Below are positions 12,566 through 22,365 of a DNA stretch of 64,000 bases, piece by piece. The stretch spans positions 524,022 to 588,021 of the forward strand of contig CAMXCT020002046.1 of the NCBI GenBank assembly GCA_947184155.2, written 5' to 3'. Origin of the DNA: Cladocopium goreaui. Its lineage: Eukaryota > Sar > Dinophyceae > Suessiales > Symbiodiniaceae. Both the position numbers and the translations under genes were made by a program. The notes beneath the pieces are model-generated. The model saw only the letters and a program-made list of their open reading frames with translations, had not been told where the DNA came from and did not search any database. Position 1 is the first letter of the stretch. Each line of letters begins with the position of its first letter.

Positions 12566-14311
12566 TCAATGTCTGCGAGTCACATGTGGCAAAAAAATCA
12601 ACGGCTTCAAGCCCAGAAACGACGACACCAAATTTCCGGACTCCAAAACCATGTTCAGTGCCAGCACGTAGGGTGAGCGCCGGATCATCCGCGAGATCGG
12701 CATCTCCTCTCTTTCCTGGTTGGCTTTGCCTGGTGTTGCCTCCTCCGTTTGCTGCCCTTGGGAGTGAGGCTCTTGAAATTTCTGATGTTCTTGGGACTCT
12801 TGGGGCTCGTCATTCTCTGGGGTGGGATGCCCAATGGGGTGCTGGGTTGGTTCCCCGGTCTTTGCCCACAGGTGGGCCATGAGAAGAACCACTGCTATGG
12901 CCAAGAGGTACAAGGCCAGAAAACCGAGGCACCACGCACCAGCATCTGCAAACACGAACTGGCTCGATTCCAACGCAGAAGGCCCTTCTGTCCGAGTGGT
13001 GGTGCTGGTGATGGAAGTGCTGGAAGTGACGGATGTGCTGGTGCTGCTCCTGGTGGCTGTGGTGGTGCTGGTGAGGGAGTTGCTGGAAGTGGTAGTGCTG
13101 GTACTGGTGACAGATGTGCTGGTGCTGCTCCTGGTGGCTGTGGTGGTGCTGGTGAGGGAGGTGCTGGAAGTGCTCGTGCTGGTGGTGAAGGAAGTGCTGA
13201 TGGTGGTTGTTGTGATTGTCAGCGTGTAAATAATTGAATCACTGTAGTAATTGGCGACGGCCAAGTACTGGGTATCATCGATGGTGAAGGCCTCCCAGCA
13301 CCAAGCACCGTTTGTGGCCCAGGTCTGAAACTCTGCAAATGAAGAGCCATCCCACCTGTAGATCTTTGAATCGATGTTGTAGGAAGCATCGTTGTAGTTG
13401 TTGGCAACTGCCAAGTACTGGGTGCCATCAATGGCGAAGGCCTTCCATCCCAACGCTCCATGTGTGGCCAGGGCCTGAAACTCTGCAAACACTGAGCCAT
13501 CCCACCTGTAGATCTTCGAATCGGTGCTGTGGGAAGCACCATTGTAGCTATTAGCCACCACCAAATAATGGCCGCCATCGAGTGTGAAAGCCTCCCATCC
13601 ATGAGCTCCATTTGTGGCCAGGGATTGAAACTCCACAAACGATGAGCCATCCCACCTGTAGATCTTCGAGTCAATGCTGTAGGACTTATCGTTGTAGTTA
13701 TTGGCCACTGCCAAGTACTGGGTGCCAGAGATGGTGAAGGCTTCCCATCCACAAGCTCCATTTGTGGCCAAGGTCTGAAACTCTGCAAACGATGAGCCAT
13801 CCCAGCGGTAGATTTTTGAATTTGTGTTGTGGGTCCAGGAGTCCTCGGTGTAACCATTGGCCACAGCCAAGTAGTGGGCGCCATCAATCGTGAAAACCTC
13901 CCACTCTCGCGCTCCACTTGTGGCCAAGGATTGAAACTCTATAAAAGATGAGCCATCAAACCTGTAGATCTTTGAATCGATGTCGTGGGTAACATCGTTG
14001 TGGGTATTGGCCACCGCCAAGTAATGGGTGCCATCGATGGTGAAGGCCTCCCACCACCAAGCTCCATTTGTGGCCAAGGTCTGAAACTCTGTAAAAGATG
14101 AACCGTCCCACCTGTAGATCTTTGAATCGGTGTTGTGGGAAGAAACGCTGTCCTGGTAATTGGCCACCGCCAAGTAACGCGTGCTATCCATCCTCAGTAC
14201 GTACATCAAGCACGTGGAATCGCTTCTGACATTGTATTGGGGGCTGATCTCCCAAAAATAACCTTGCGCTGCAAGCAAAAGGGAATGATTTGGGCCATTG
14301 AGGCATCTCAA
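12566..14311 (-). CDS. EAR/EPTP-repeat beta-propeller membrane protein
   Basis: The frame contains seven YLAVAN-type motifs (one is YLVVAN), each about 50 residues apart, with intervening SKIYRWDGSSF and a W-E-A-F-T-I-D-G-type strand. This is the signature of EAR (epitempin/EPTP) repeats, which fold as a seven-bladed propeller for extracellular binding in LGI1 and TSPEAR. Next come about 80 residues that are almost all Ser/Thr (a likely glycosylated stalk), one transmembrane segment (LGFLALYLLAIAVVLLMAHL) and a Glu/Gln-rich cytoplasmic tail. The 14,311 end is not an ATG and a stop lies just upstream in frame, so either translation starts at an internal ATG (near MYVLRMDS) or an upstream exon with a signal peptide exists. 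The last ~30 codons may be intronic. The ligand is unknown. Retroelement 1 sits about 240 bp upstream. Confidence 0.75.
   Translation of the reverse strand: MRCLNGPNHSLLLAAQGYFWEISPQYNVRSDSTCLMYVLRMDSTRYLAVANYQDSVSSHNTDSKIYRWDGSSFTEFQTLATNGAWWWEAFTIDGTHYLAVANTHNDVTHDIDSKIYRFDGSSFIEFQSLATSGAREWEVFTIDGAHYLAVANGYTEDSWTHNTNSKIYRWDGSSFAEFQTLATNGACGWEAFTISGTQYLAVANNYNDKSYSIDSKIYRWDGSSFVEFQSLATNGAHGWEAFTLDGGHYLVVANSYNGASHSTDSKIYRWDGSVFAEFQALATHGALGWKAFAIDGTQYLAVANNYNDASYNIDSKIYRWDGSSFAEFQTWATNGAWCWEAFTIDDTQYLAVANYYSDSIIYTLTITTTTISTSFTTSTSTSSTSLTSTTTATRSSTSTSVTSTSTTTSSNSLTSTTTATRSSTSTSVTSSTSITSTTTRTEGPSALESSQFVFADAGAWCLGFLALYLLAIAVVLLMAHLWAKTGEPTQHPIGHPTPENDEPQESQEHQKFQEPHSQGQQTEEATPGKANQEREEMPISRMIRRSPYVLALNMVLESGNLVSSFLGLKPLIFLPHVTRRH
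13225..14170. repeat. About 150-bp coding tandem repeats (EAR blades)
   Basis: DNA-level repeats of roughly 150 bp match the propeller blades. CACCTGTAGATCTT and ACTGCCAAGTACTGGGT recur. High DNA similarity between blades suggests recent expansion or homogenisation. The adjoining 13,000-13,210 block repeats GTGCTGGTGCTGCTCCTGG and encodes the Ser/Thr stalk. Confidence 0.85.
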
Positions 14312-14494
14312 AGAATGAATTGGTCCAAAGTTGTATGGATACTAGACGACGGATGGCCCGAGACTGCAGAGGAGCAGAAGTACGCAGGTGAACGTTAGTT
14401 TTTTGGCGATGAAGGAAAATGAACGAACTGAATTTAAGTAGGTAAGAAGGAAATGATCAGAACGGTAACCCGGCATCCCACGCTGAATCGCGAC

Positions 14495-14557
14495 ATCACT
14501 ATACATACACAAATATACAAACCATACATACACACACGCACATATATATATATATAT
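14495..14557. repeat. CA/TA microsatellite, target of element 1
   Basis: ACATACACA-type and TATATA runs lie directly against the left end of element 1. The matching TATATA/CACACA sequence continues at 21,832, so the element inserted into one microsatellite. The five bases TATAT at 14,553-14,557 and 21,832-21,836 fit a 5-bp target-site duplication, although the repeat makes this ambiguous. Confidence 0.75.
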
Positions 14558-14676
14558 TGCAAGTGGTTCACAGGAGCTAGCAAGAATGCGCACTCCCTTT
14601 TTGACAATGGGCGAGGGGCCACAATGCTGCGCGGATGGGAACATGAATTCCGACTGATATTGGTCGTGAATTTGCA
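14558..14676 (-). repeat. 3' LTR of element 1 (119 bp)
   Basis: Begins TGCAAGTGGTTC and ends GAATTTGCA on the plus strand. It is identical to 21,713-21,831. The polyprotein frame runs into it and stops at 14,577. Confidence 0.95.
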
Positions 14677-17600
14677 CCGGTGGACAAAAAAAAATAAGAA
14701 TCAACAGCTTGATTTTCCATAGGCTTGATGCCATCAGCTTTCCTCCGTCTGGCGGATTTCATCTGTTCATCATAAATGATTCTCCAAGATTGGTTCAATT
14801 GAAAGAAGAGAAGAAGTTGTTGTTTCTCCGAAGGCTTGGTTAATGAGTTAGCCAGCTGGGCATCTGAATGAACCCAGCGGAGCATAGTCCCTGACTCGGT
14901 AGAGGAATCTTTTAAAGCCAGTGCTTCAATAGTAGATCTTTTCTCTTCACCTTTCACTGTCGGTGAGTCGGTGTTGATCTTGTCATAAAGGTTCTTACTG
15001 TCAGTGATAGTAATTCCAGGAGTCAGGTTCACAATCTCAGGCGCTGAGAGTTTTTCCAACATAGATCTAGGATAGTGCATTTCAGACCACAGGTATCTCA
15101 GATGGTAGAGGTCATCTTCTGCATCTACCACTGCGTGAACTTCGGCACATGCTGGTGATCTGCACTTTCGATGGATTTTCCCACTCTTCCAGGAGAGTAG
15201 GGTGACTTTGGAGAGCTCACCCCTTCGCAGAGACTGTGGTGCCAGACCACAAATGAGACCCTCTGTGCTGTTGACATGATCGGGCCTATTGGCCCAGGCT
15301 GCGTCACCCCAGGTTACTAAATCAACCTTTTCCCCTTTCTTCAGTGGGTGAATAAAAATGTCTGCTCTATGTCGTTTAACATCAGAGACCAACTGATTCA
15401 GCTTGACAATGTCCGCCACAGTACTCTTTGGTATTGTAGAAATAAGAAAATTCACATCCACGCTGTGTAAAATGTCCGTCTGTCCACAAATCCAACTGAG
15501 GCTACCCAGAACCGCACGCATTTGAGATTTTTCAGTATCTGTAGTTTCGTGATCACGTTGACGAAACCGTTCTCGATTAATATTGATAGGATGTAATTGT
15601 TCCAGAAAATCGTGTTGGCTCAAAGTAAAACTGTAGTCCTCATGTTGTACTACCTTGACACCACATTGAACAAAAGGGCTATGTTCCCATTGACCCCATT
15701 GAAGCTTGGATTTGATCTTCGCAACCAGTTGTTGGTACAAGTCGTCATCATCACAACCCGCAAATAGAAAGTCATCGACATGTCCACTAATGGCTGATCG
15801 TGGTGTTCCTGTTTCATCAAAGTATACCCAGATGCAAGGTTCAGTTTTCATTCGTGTGTAACCCAATGAAATGAGAAAATTGGAAACACTCTTGTACCAC
15901 CATAGTGGTGCTTCTACCAACCCATATGCTGCACGTTGTAGTTGTGTAACAGAACCATGAGGAATACCCAAGGCATCGCATATTTCTCTAGTGGGCTGTA
16001 CCTTCATGCCATCCTTCAGTGCGTCACCCTGCAAAAATGCCGATGATACATCTCCCTTCCGAACACGGAAATGACATTGACTGCAAAACGCAAGAAAGGC
16101 TTGGCGACCAGACCTAGACAATGTGGGAGAAGCCGTTTGCTTGAACTCATAGTTTTTGTCCTGATAGCCTAGGATCACCGCTCTGGCCTTAGCCTTGTGG
16201 CCACCACTACCATCTTCCAAACCCTTCCATGTAAGCACCCACCGCATACCAACTGAATCCAATTTGTCTTGTTGTTCAAGTGGTAGAACTTTGAAACAGT
16301 GTGATTGAATATAGCTACGTACTTCTTTGTCTTTTGCTAGTTTAAACTGAGCCAATTCTTCATCCGTCAAAGTTCTTTCCCGCACTTCTACTGTGTTTCG
16401 CTTCATCTGATTCACAACAAAAGCTACAGGATCCTCGATGAACTTGTTCACACCACGTTTTGAATTTGGTATGTCGATGGAGATCTCAACTGCTAACATG
16501 GCCTCATCAGGTTCAGATACTGGTTTGGTGGTGGTGTCTTCCGCTTTCATCTCCACATCGTCATCTGCAAACTGTGGATCTGCGGTGATATCCTCCATAG
16601 GTTGAGATGGAGATTCCGCAGGTTGATCTACGGTCGGACGCTTCTTGCTACTGTACCGCCGGCCACCTGTCGGATGATCGCTAGCCTCTTGCCACTGTAG
16701 GTCTGTGGGTTTTTCTGCAGAAATGTCCCAATAAGTCTTTCTGTGTGGGTGAGTGGCTAAGGAAGTGATAGTCCATGGAATTTCGCATGGTCCCTTGAGT
16801 TCTTCCACAGCTCTTTCACGGCTCGAGGCTTGCCTCAATTGTTCAGGTGCGGCTTTGATCAAGCGACCGGCACGGTGAAGCCATATACAACTACCCGGTC
16901 GAAGACGCCCTTGTTCATCCTCTCTAGTCTCAACAGCTAACACCCTGGCTGGACCTATAAATTGACCACTCCATGAAAAACCACGACCTTGTCCTCCTTG
17001 AACCTGTTTTCGCCAGTAGAAAACCAAATCACCAGGAACAAAATGTTTCATGGGTCTTCGACCTGCAGCTTCGGCTCGGGCAAGTCGTGCTTTCGCTTGG
17101 AAACGGCTGAAGCTCTGTTCTGCTGCGGCCATTGCTTTGATATTGTCACCAAAGCCCCCATCAACCAGTTGTTGTGGATGTATTGGATGTCCCTGAACTT
17201 TACTTGTAAAGAGGCGACCCCATTCATCAGGATTACGACCCATAGCATGTTGAGCTGGAGAATACCCATAGGAGTTGTCCCGAGAGTTACATGCCCAAAT
17301 AGCCCGTGCAAAACATTCTGAGAGCTCCATGTCAGGAAATTCAGTGGTGAGGGTGTCCAACACATGTTTGACCGCTTGGATTGCTTCTTCAACTATTCCA
17401 ATTTGCCAATGAGCTTCTGCCGGAACTGGAGTCAGCGTCATGCTACGCTCTTGGCAGTATGCTGCGGCCTCATCGCTGCGCCACACACCCTCAGGATCTG
17501 CACGAATTTCCTCTGGCCTCCCGAAGGTCGAGATCCAGAGCTCTTCAAATGCTTTTCGCACAACGGGCCAGGTGGCCTGTTCCCGGCTGTTCTCAAATAA

Positions 17601-17995
17601 GATGCGACCTGTTCTGAAACGGCAACCTTCATCAATAAACAGGATGAACTTGATCTTGTGATGTGTATGAGGATGAGTCCAAGAACCTAGATCACTTTGT
17701 ATCCTCTGCCATTTCAGTGGTGCAGTCTCCAGAGTAGCAGGTCTTCGTGGCACAACCCGCTTACGCGCTTCGCATAGAGGACAGCGGAACTCCCTTGCTA
17801 TCGCCAGAACTTTCTCAGGAACTCCCCGGTTCTTGAGGGACTTGATCAAAGTTTCTACTGAGCCGTGTCCAGTAACACTGTGAATATGGCGCAGGAGATT
17901 GTTGATTTTGATCTTTTCTTCAGAAGATATTCCACCCTCGTTCACCAGGCATGTCTCTGAGTTTTCCACGCAAAAGAATGGATCTGACACCTCAC
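14577..17995 (-). CDS. Element 1 integrase, RT and RNase H polyprotein
   Basis: One long frame, open from about 18,035 to the stop at 14,577 inside the LTR. In order it shows an HHCC-type integrase zinc region (HSVTGHGSVETLIK then CPLCEARKR); a DDE integrase core with QSDLG, RADPEG and a Glu in IGIVEEAIQ; an RVT_2-type reverse transcriptase with KGDVSSAFLQG and the active-site box GHVDDFLFAG (HVDD for the usual YVDD); and a copia RNase H with TWGDAAWAN, SPACAEVHAV, ITDSKNLYD and HSDAQLANSLTKP. The proteins copy element RNA and integrate the cDNA. No stop interrupts about 1,100 codons, so this part looks intact. The entry point, before integrase, requires a frame change from the upstream segment. 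Confidence 0.92.
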
Positions 17996-18890
17996 TATAG
18001 GTGGCAGCGACAGTTCCTGGCTGAGGGCCGACCACGCCTCTTGTTCCTGAAGAGCATCAATCACCTTCTTTGCAAAAATTGGTGTGTAAAAGGAAGAATA
18101 ATGGGTCCTGCCGCTTTCACAAACTGTATGTTTATGATTTCGTTGGCATGGGAGGTTCATGTGCCGCAGGATGTTGTAGTTGGTAGTGGCTATGGTCCAA
18201 CCTTTACACATGAGTTCACCAGTGTCATGTGCACGAAGATTGACAGTACAACCATGGCATGTAACCCTTCGTAAATGTTGTTCCTCCAGGAATGATTGAA
18301 TGATCGGCAAATTCCAGGCCTCGCATTTCTCTGACAATTCCCAGTGACTTTGACTACCGTAGCGACGTCCAAATCTTGCTACTTCAATGCCACCCAAATA
18401 TTGTTGTACTGCTGACTCACGTTTACGTTGCAATTCTTCACATTGTTTTGGGGTTCGTTGATTGATCCGTTGTAAAGGAGAAAAAGGGCCACATTCACAT
18501 GAAATCCAAATATGCTTGGGACGGCGTTCACGAACCAGTTGTTTCAGCTTTTCCACTCCACTACGAGTTGTCAGATCAAATCCATTCCAGTGAGCGCATC
18601 GCATAGCAGAGTTTGGTCCATGTCTGGACAGTACTTCTTCAGAGAGAATACTTCGCTCAGAACATGCAACTTCCAAAAGAAACAACCTATCAAGAGATAT
18701 CAACTCTTCCCATGATTTGCCATAGGGGTTTCTGGATTCCAACCAATTTTGTCCAATCTTCCTGTGAGCTTGAAAACACTGATGTTCTGGGCAATCTTCC
18801 CACTCAGAGTTGTCCTCAAAGTCATCAAGGTCGCTCAGGTCTCCCTGCGGCACTTGCTGCGCGACATTTGCAGAGCCATCATGTTGTTCT
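17996..18890 (-). CDS. Element 1 methyltransferase-like domain
   Basis: A frame open from before 18,890 to a stop at 17,942. The segment at about 18,680-18,050 contains LLEVACSERSIL (resembling SAM-binding motif I), WISCECGPFSPLQ (resembling the C5-cytosine-MTase motif IV PPCQxFS, with the presumed catalytic Cys, Phe and Ser kept but both Pro lost), HWELSEKCEAW (at the position of the ENV motif VI) and a Cys/His-rich C-terminal part (CHGCTVNLR ... HTVCESGRTHYSSFYTP). The same pattern occurs in element 2. A function in DNA or RNA modification is inferred only; the domain could be non-catalytic. It sits between the ExoX-like segment and integrase, in a frame different from both neighbours. Confidence 0.55.
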
Positions 18891-19245
18891 CTGAGCGGAG
18901 CTGGTCCAGTTCGGTCTTCAAGCGACTCAGTTCGGAGTCGGAATCGTCGGTTTGGATCTTCAGGAAGGACCCGTCGGACAGGTCGGTCGATGATCCGCTT
19001 GGATTCCCCTTGGCATGGCGGGGATGATATCCCGACGGAGGGAGATCCTTCTCGGTCTTCTTGAACTGTGTGATGTGCTGTTCCTCCATGGTGACCTTCA
19101 ACCACTGTGCCAGTCGTTTCAGGCGCCACGACGACTCTGGGTTCTTGTCGGCTGTGGTTAGGATCCACTCTGCATAGGAGGGACATTCCTCCAGGATCTC
19201 CTTGTACTTCTTGTCTGAGTGCTTGCCGAAGTTCACCAGGTCGCT
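18835..19245 (-). CDS. Element 1 segment with ExoX-C-like motif
   Basis: Reading frame whose residues at about 19,245-19,092 read NFGKHSDKKYKEILEECPSY followed by a W-I-L. This resembles the small 'FGKxKGKxxxEVxxxDPxYxxWLL' fold found at the C-terminus of exonuclease X-like proteins. A coiled-coil-like Leu/Glu stretch (ELSRLKTELDQLRSE) follows, then a stop at 18,835. Upstream and downstream coding continue in other frames. The role in the element is unknown; nucleic-acid binding would be a reasonable guess. The family call is from pattern memory and should be treated as a hypothesis. Confidence 0.42.
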   Translation of the reverse strand, partial: SDLVNFGKHSDKKYKEILEECPSYAEWILTTADKNPESSWRLKRLAQWLKVTMEEQHITQFKKTEKDLPPSGYHPRHAKGNPSGSSTDLSDGSFLKIQTDDSDSELSRLKTELDQLRSENNMMALQMSRSKCRRET

Positions 19246-19526
19246 GCCTGTCGGCGGCGGCCAAGTGCGAAGAGCACACTGATGGTGTCGTTGGGACGCA
19301 CCGGGATCTCCAAGCCCTGGGCATAGACGATGAGAGTTGCCTTCTTCCGAGCTGCACGATTGAGCTCGGTCAGTTGGTTCTTCAGGAGAGCATGTTGTCC
19401 TTCCTTCTGGAAAGTCTTCAGCTCGGCCAATCGGGCCTTGATCTGCTGAGTGTTCCAGGCAGTTGGCACGTCTTCTCCCAAGTCCTGGAGCTTGGAGATG
19501 AGGTCCATCTTGCGCTCGGTCGGCAT
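19233..19526 (-). CDS. Element 1 SAP-like small ORF
   Basis: A 97-codon ORF beginning with ATG, reading MPTERKMDLISKLQDLGEDV and then a T-A-W-N-T-Q-Q-I-K-A-R-L-type helix. The spacing resembles a SAP DNA-binding helix-extension-helix (K-x-x-L-x-x-L-G ... K-A-x-L). It overlaps the ExoX-like frame, so it is probably the start of the pol-side product rather than a free protein. The region just upstream, 19,670-19,740, encodes a Cys/His cluster (CAVCSLQAVQ, CLCTFCGHH), in yet another frame. Confidence 0.4.
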   Translation of the reverse strand: MPTERKMDLISKLQDLGEDVPTAWNTQQIKARLAELKTFQKEGQHALLKNQLTELNRAARKKATLIVYAQGLEIPVRPNDTISVLFALGRRRQAATW

Positions 19527-19815
19527 GGTGTGCTAGATGAGCAGCGGAACTGGTGAGGTTACGCTCGGGCAATGCGGAGTTGAGGCTTGCTGACTGCTGC
19601 AACGTGGCACTAGATGGCTCAAGCTTCGACCTATCAACATGAAAAACAGTGTCACTACAAACTTGGTGTTTTTGTTGCTGATGATGTCCACAAAAGGTGC
19701 ACAAACAATTCTGTACAGCTTGCAAACTACACACGGCACAGGTTTCATAAGAGAAATCCTTTCCTGTCAAGCTCCCCTGGACGCAATGTCCATTTTCTCC
19801 AGAGGAGCATGTTCC

Positions 19816-21639
19816 CTATTCGTCGCCTAGCTGGGAAAATGGCTGAGCTCGCTTCACTGCACCTGCCAAAAGATTGCCACCAAGTGGCATCAGGAGGTGG
19901 CCGTTTTTGGCACTCTCCAAAGAAACAACACTGTGCGGGCAAAGGTGCTTGTAAATCACTTCATCTCTGGCAAAATCAACAACTGCGCCCAGTGATTTCA
20001 GGGCTTTGACTGAGATCAAAATTGGCTGATTGGGCACCTCATGTACATGAACAGCCATGGCACCTAGCTTGGACCCACAATCTACCTTTAGATGTGCAGT
20101 GGAAACGCATGAAGTAGTCCCGTTGTTCCCAAACTTGAACACAGGAGTATTGTGGGGATCTATGGTAACCCTGTCCTCACCGTGCTTGGTCATGTTGTTG
20201 TGCATCAAAGCTTCGACCGCTGCGATGGAACCCAAAGTAGCAGTCGCTCCACAGTCAATCACGCCCTTGCACTGCATGATGTTGTTGCCCACCTCGGCTG
20301 AGACATGCACGGCTTCCGCAGGAGAGTTCTGGAGAAGCTCAGATCCAAAAGCTACCTCAGTCTCTTCTGAGACCTGTGCATGCTGCTTCTTTGGAACTGG
20401 ACAGTTGACGGTCTGATGTGGACCACCACAACGGACACATTTGATTGTGCTGTCACCTTTGCCCCCTTTTGGACGTTGGTGAAAGGTAGATGATCGAGGC
20501 CAAGACGATTTGCCCTTGCCGGTGGGGTAAAAGTTGCGCCCCATGCGAACTTGTTGTTGTCGCCACCGCGCTTCCTTCAAGGTGCGCTTCTTCTCCTGGA
20601 TGACTTCAAGAGCAGACTCAATCAGAGCCTGATCAGCCATGTAGCACTCATAGGCCTCAGCATCTTCATGTGGATCTGGCGCACCTTCATCTGCCAGCAT
20701 CACATCCTCGGGCTCATCCTCAAACACAAGGTGTGCCTGATGATGGTGTTGGTCTCTCTTCATCAGGTCTTCATCCGTCCACTGTTCCTTCAAGGCTTGT
20801 TCGACAGAAACCACTGAGATGTTGCCCTTGATGGCTGCCAGTACGTTTGCTCGCTCACCAGCATCAAGCCCTGAGCGTTGCAACAGCAAGAAGCCAGTCA
20901 AATGGTCCGGAATGAAGTCCGGGGCTTCAGCACTCCAAGACGCAGGAGGTGCATATTCATCACTTTTCCATGAGCCCCAGTACCAGTCCGCCCAATCGGA
21001 AGACTTCCAGCTCCAACCAGCATCAGAGTGGACTCCTTCATCAGCAGCTCCCCATTCATCCTCCTCTTCTCGCAAGCGACCGTTGTCACCAAATGGACCT
21101 TGGTCATCTGAGCTTTGAGCCTGACGTGGACGATCGCGCTTGTAGTTGCGCCAGTCAGTAGATGATCTCCCAGATGAGGGTTCAGACATACCCCTGCCAG
21201 TGCTCACACTAGTCCCTAGGTCTGATTGAACCAATCTGAGAGCCCTCGAGGCTTCCCACAAAGCTTCACTGTGACGATTTGTCCAAGCCGTCATTGACTC
21301 GAAGCGTTTTCGTTTCAGCTGGTAGAAGAACTTCTGTATGTGTTGCGAAGCCTGCAACAACGATGGTTGCCCTATGCACCTTTCCAGATGCTCCAGTAGG
21401 TCGTAGGCCCCCAGCGGATGGGTTAACCACTGAGGGTCTCCTGCCAGCCTCTTTCTGATGACTGTCCTTGCAATGCCAGTCAGCGCCTGAGCTAACCTAG
21501 GACCTGCAAGGTACATCTTGTGGTGCTCCAACGTGAAGAGGTACTGAAGAGCCTCCTCTCGGTAGAGGTTCAACTTGTCTACGGTGCCATCAAAAGTTGG
21601 CACCCCATCCTTGGTTCTACTCACACTTTCATCACCCAT
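19816..21639 (-). CDS. Element 1 gag with protease
   Basis: The first ATG in frame is at 21,639; the open frame extends a little further upstream without one. The N-terminal ~220 residues are a copia-type gag helix region (DGTVDKLNLYREEALQYLF). A single zinc knuckle of spacing C-x2-C-x3-H-x4-C (CVRCGGPHQTVNC) lies near residue 450, followed about 60 residues later by an aspartic-protease active site, VIDCGATATLGS (Asp-Cys-Gly in place of Asp-Ser/Thr-Gly). Gag packages the RNA and the protease matures the polyprotein. The frame ends at a stop at 19,816, before the rest of pol. Confidence 0.85.
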   Translation of the reverse strand: MGDESVSRTKDGVPTFDGTVDKLNLYREEALQYLFTLEHHKMYLAGPRLAQALTGIARTVIRKRLAGDPQWLTHPLGAYDLLEHLERCIGQPSLLQASQHIQKFFYQLKRKRFESMTAWTNRHSEALWEASRALRLVQSDLGTSVSTGRGMSEPSSGRSSTDWRNYKRDRPRQAQSSDDQGPFGDNGRLREEEDEWGAADEGVHSDAGWSWKSSDWADWYWGSWKSDEYAPPASWSAEAPDFIPDHLTGFLLLQRSGLDAGERANVLAAIKGNISVVSVEQALKEQWTDEDLMKRDQHHHQAHLVFEDEPEDVMLADEGAPDPHEDAEAYECYMADQALIESALEVIQEKKRTLKEARWRQQQVRMGRNFYPTGKGKSSWPRSSTFHQRPKGGKGDSTIKCVRCGGPHQTVNCPVPKKQHAQVSEETEVAFGSELLQNSPAEAVHVSAEVGNNIMQCKGVIDCGATATLGSIAAVEALMHNNMTKHGEDRVTIDPHNTPVFKFGNNGTTSCVSTAHLKVDCGSKLGAMAVHVHEVPNQPILISVKALKSLGAVVDFARDEVIYKHLCPHSVVSLESAKNGHLLMPLGGNLLAGAVKRAQPFSQLGDE

Positions 21640-21694
21640 ATCCCTGGATCCTCGCCGCCTCAAGGCTAAGCGTAGATAGCTCCCCGGTATCAAA

Positions 21695-21712
21695 CCAGGC
21701 TAAGCGCTACCA
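21695..21712 (-). promoter_or_regulatory. Primer-binding site of element 1
   Basis: Directly inside the 5' LTR the minus strand reads TGGTAGCGCTTAGCC. A TGG start next to the LTR fits pairing with the CCA end of a tRNA. The first seven bases agree with the initiator-Met tRNA end; the rest do not, so the tRNA is not assigned. Confidence 0.6.
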
Positions 21713-21831
21713 TGCAAGTGGTTCACAGGAGCTAGCAAGAATGCGCACTCCCTTTTTGACAATGGGCGAGGGGCCACAATGCTGCGCGGATGGGAACATG
21801 AATTCCGACTGATATTGGTCGTGAATTTGCA
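21713..21831 (-). repeat. 5' LTR of element 1 (119 bp)
   Basis: Identical to 14,558-14,676. Transcription of the element should start in or near it. It is followed outside by TATAT and the second half of the microsatellite. Confidence 0.95.
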
Positions 21832-22365
21832 TATATATATATATACGCACACACACACACCTGGATTCCCGGTTACTGTTATACTTCACACATACACACA
21901 TGAAGACATACACACACACACATACGCATACTCGCAGGCTGCTTTTGCACACGTACTTCAAACAAATATGGACTCGCACGAACATATACATACGCACCCA
22001 CAGATTAACACAAATACATGTACATGAAGGCATACCAACACAAAGCAGCCTCTACCCAGAGACTCTTCGACAGAGAACAGTTCTTACACAGAGCAGATGT
22101 CGCACAGAGACCCTACTAATGTTGGCTCCTGATGAGTGCAATAGATCGGTATTGCGTCAATTTTTTTGAAAATAATTCTGGCCCTTTGTATTGGCTGGGG
22201 TGGGTCGGTGTTGTGTCAATTTGTTCAGACCATTTCTTCACCATCATGTTTTTCAGTTTTCCAAATTTCTTTCAACATTTTTCATTTTGTTCAATATGTT
22301 TTCAATACTTATAGTTTAAGGATGTTGTGAAAATGTAAATAATCAAATGTATTTTGGTTCAAAAA
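21832..22365. other. Microsatellite and AT-rich DNA, no gene
   Basis: 21,832-22,030 is TATATA and CACACA/CATACA microsatellite, the right half of the target of element 1. The remainder is AT-rich and has no supported gene. Confidence 0.6.

Larger units (their letters stand above)
14558..21831 (-). mobile_element. Copia-type LTR retrotransposon, element 1
   Basis: A complete element of 7,274 bp in minus orientation. It has two identical 119-bp LTRs with TG...CA ends, a TATAT flank on both sides, and a TGG-starting primer-binding site directly inside the 5' LTR. The order along the minus strand is gag with CCHC knuckle, aspartic protease, a Cys/His cluster, a SAP-like and an ExoX-C-like segment, a methyltransferase-like domain, integrase, reverse transcriptase and RNase H. 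Integrase before RT is the Ty1/copia order. Identical LTRs indicate a recent insertion, although 119 bp gives little resolution. Coding frames change four times between gag and integrase. No clear polypurine tract is seen inside the 3' LTR. Confidence 0.93.

Noticed and set aside
13219-13917. 232-codon second frame across the EAR gene
   Set aside because: Shadow of the repeated blades in another frame; it lacks any domain, while the main frame has clear EAR motifs.
14342-14734. ORFs crossing the element 1 LTR
   Set aside because: The same peptide appears at both LTR copies and reflects repeat sequence, not a gene.
17942-19357. First ~160 residues of the MTase frame as a protein N-terminus
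   Set aside because: They overlap the SAP-like and ExoX-like frames, look like an off-frame translation, and lack a start that would favour them.
19612-19622. TGGCTCAAG leader-like match in element 1
   Set aside because: Nine bases only, antisense to the element, and internal to coding sequence.
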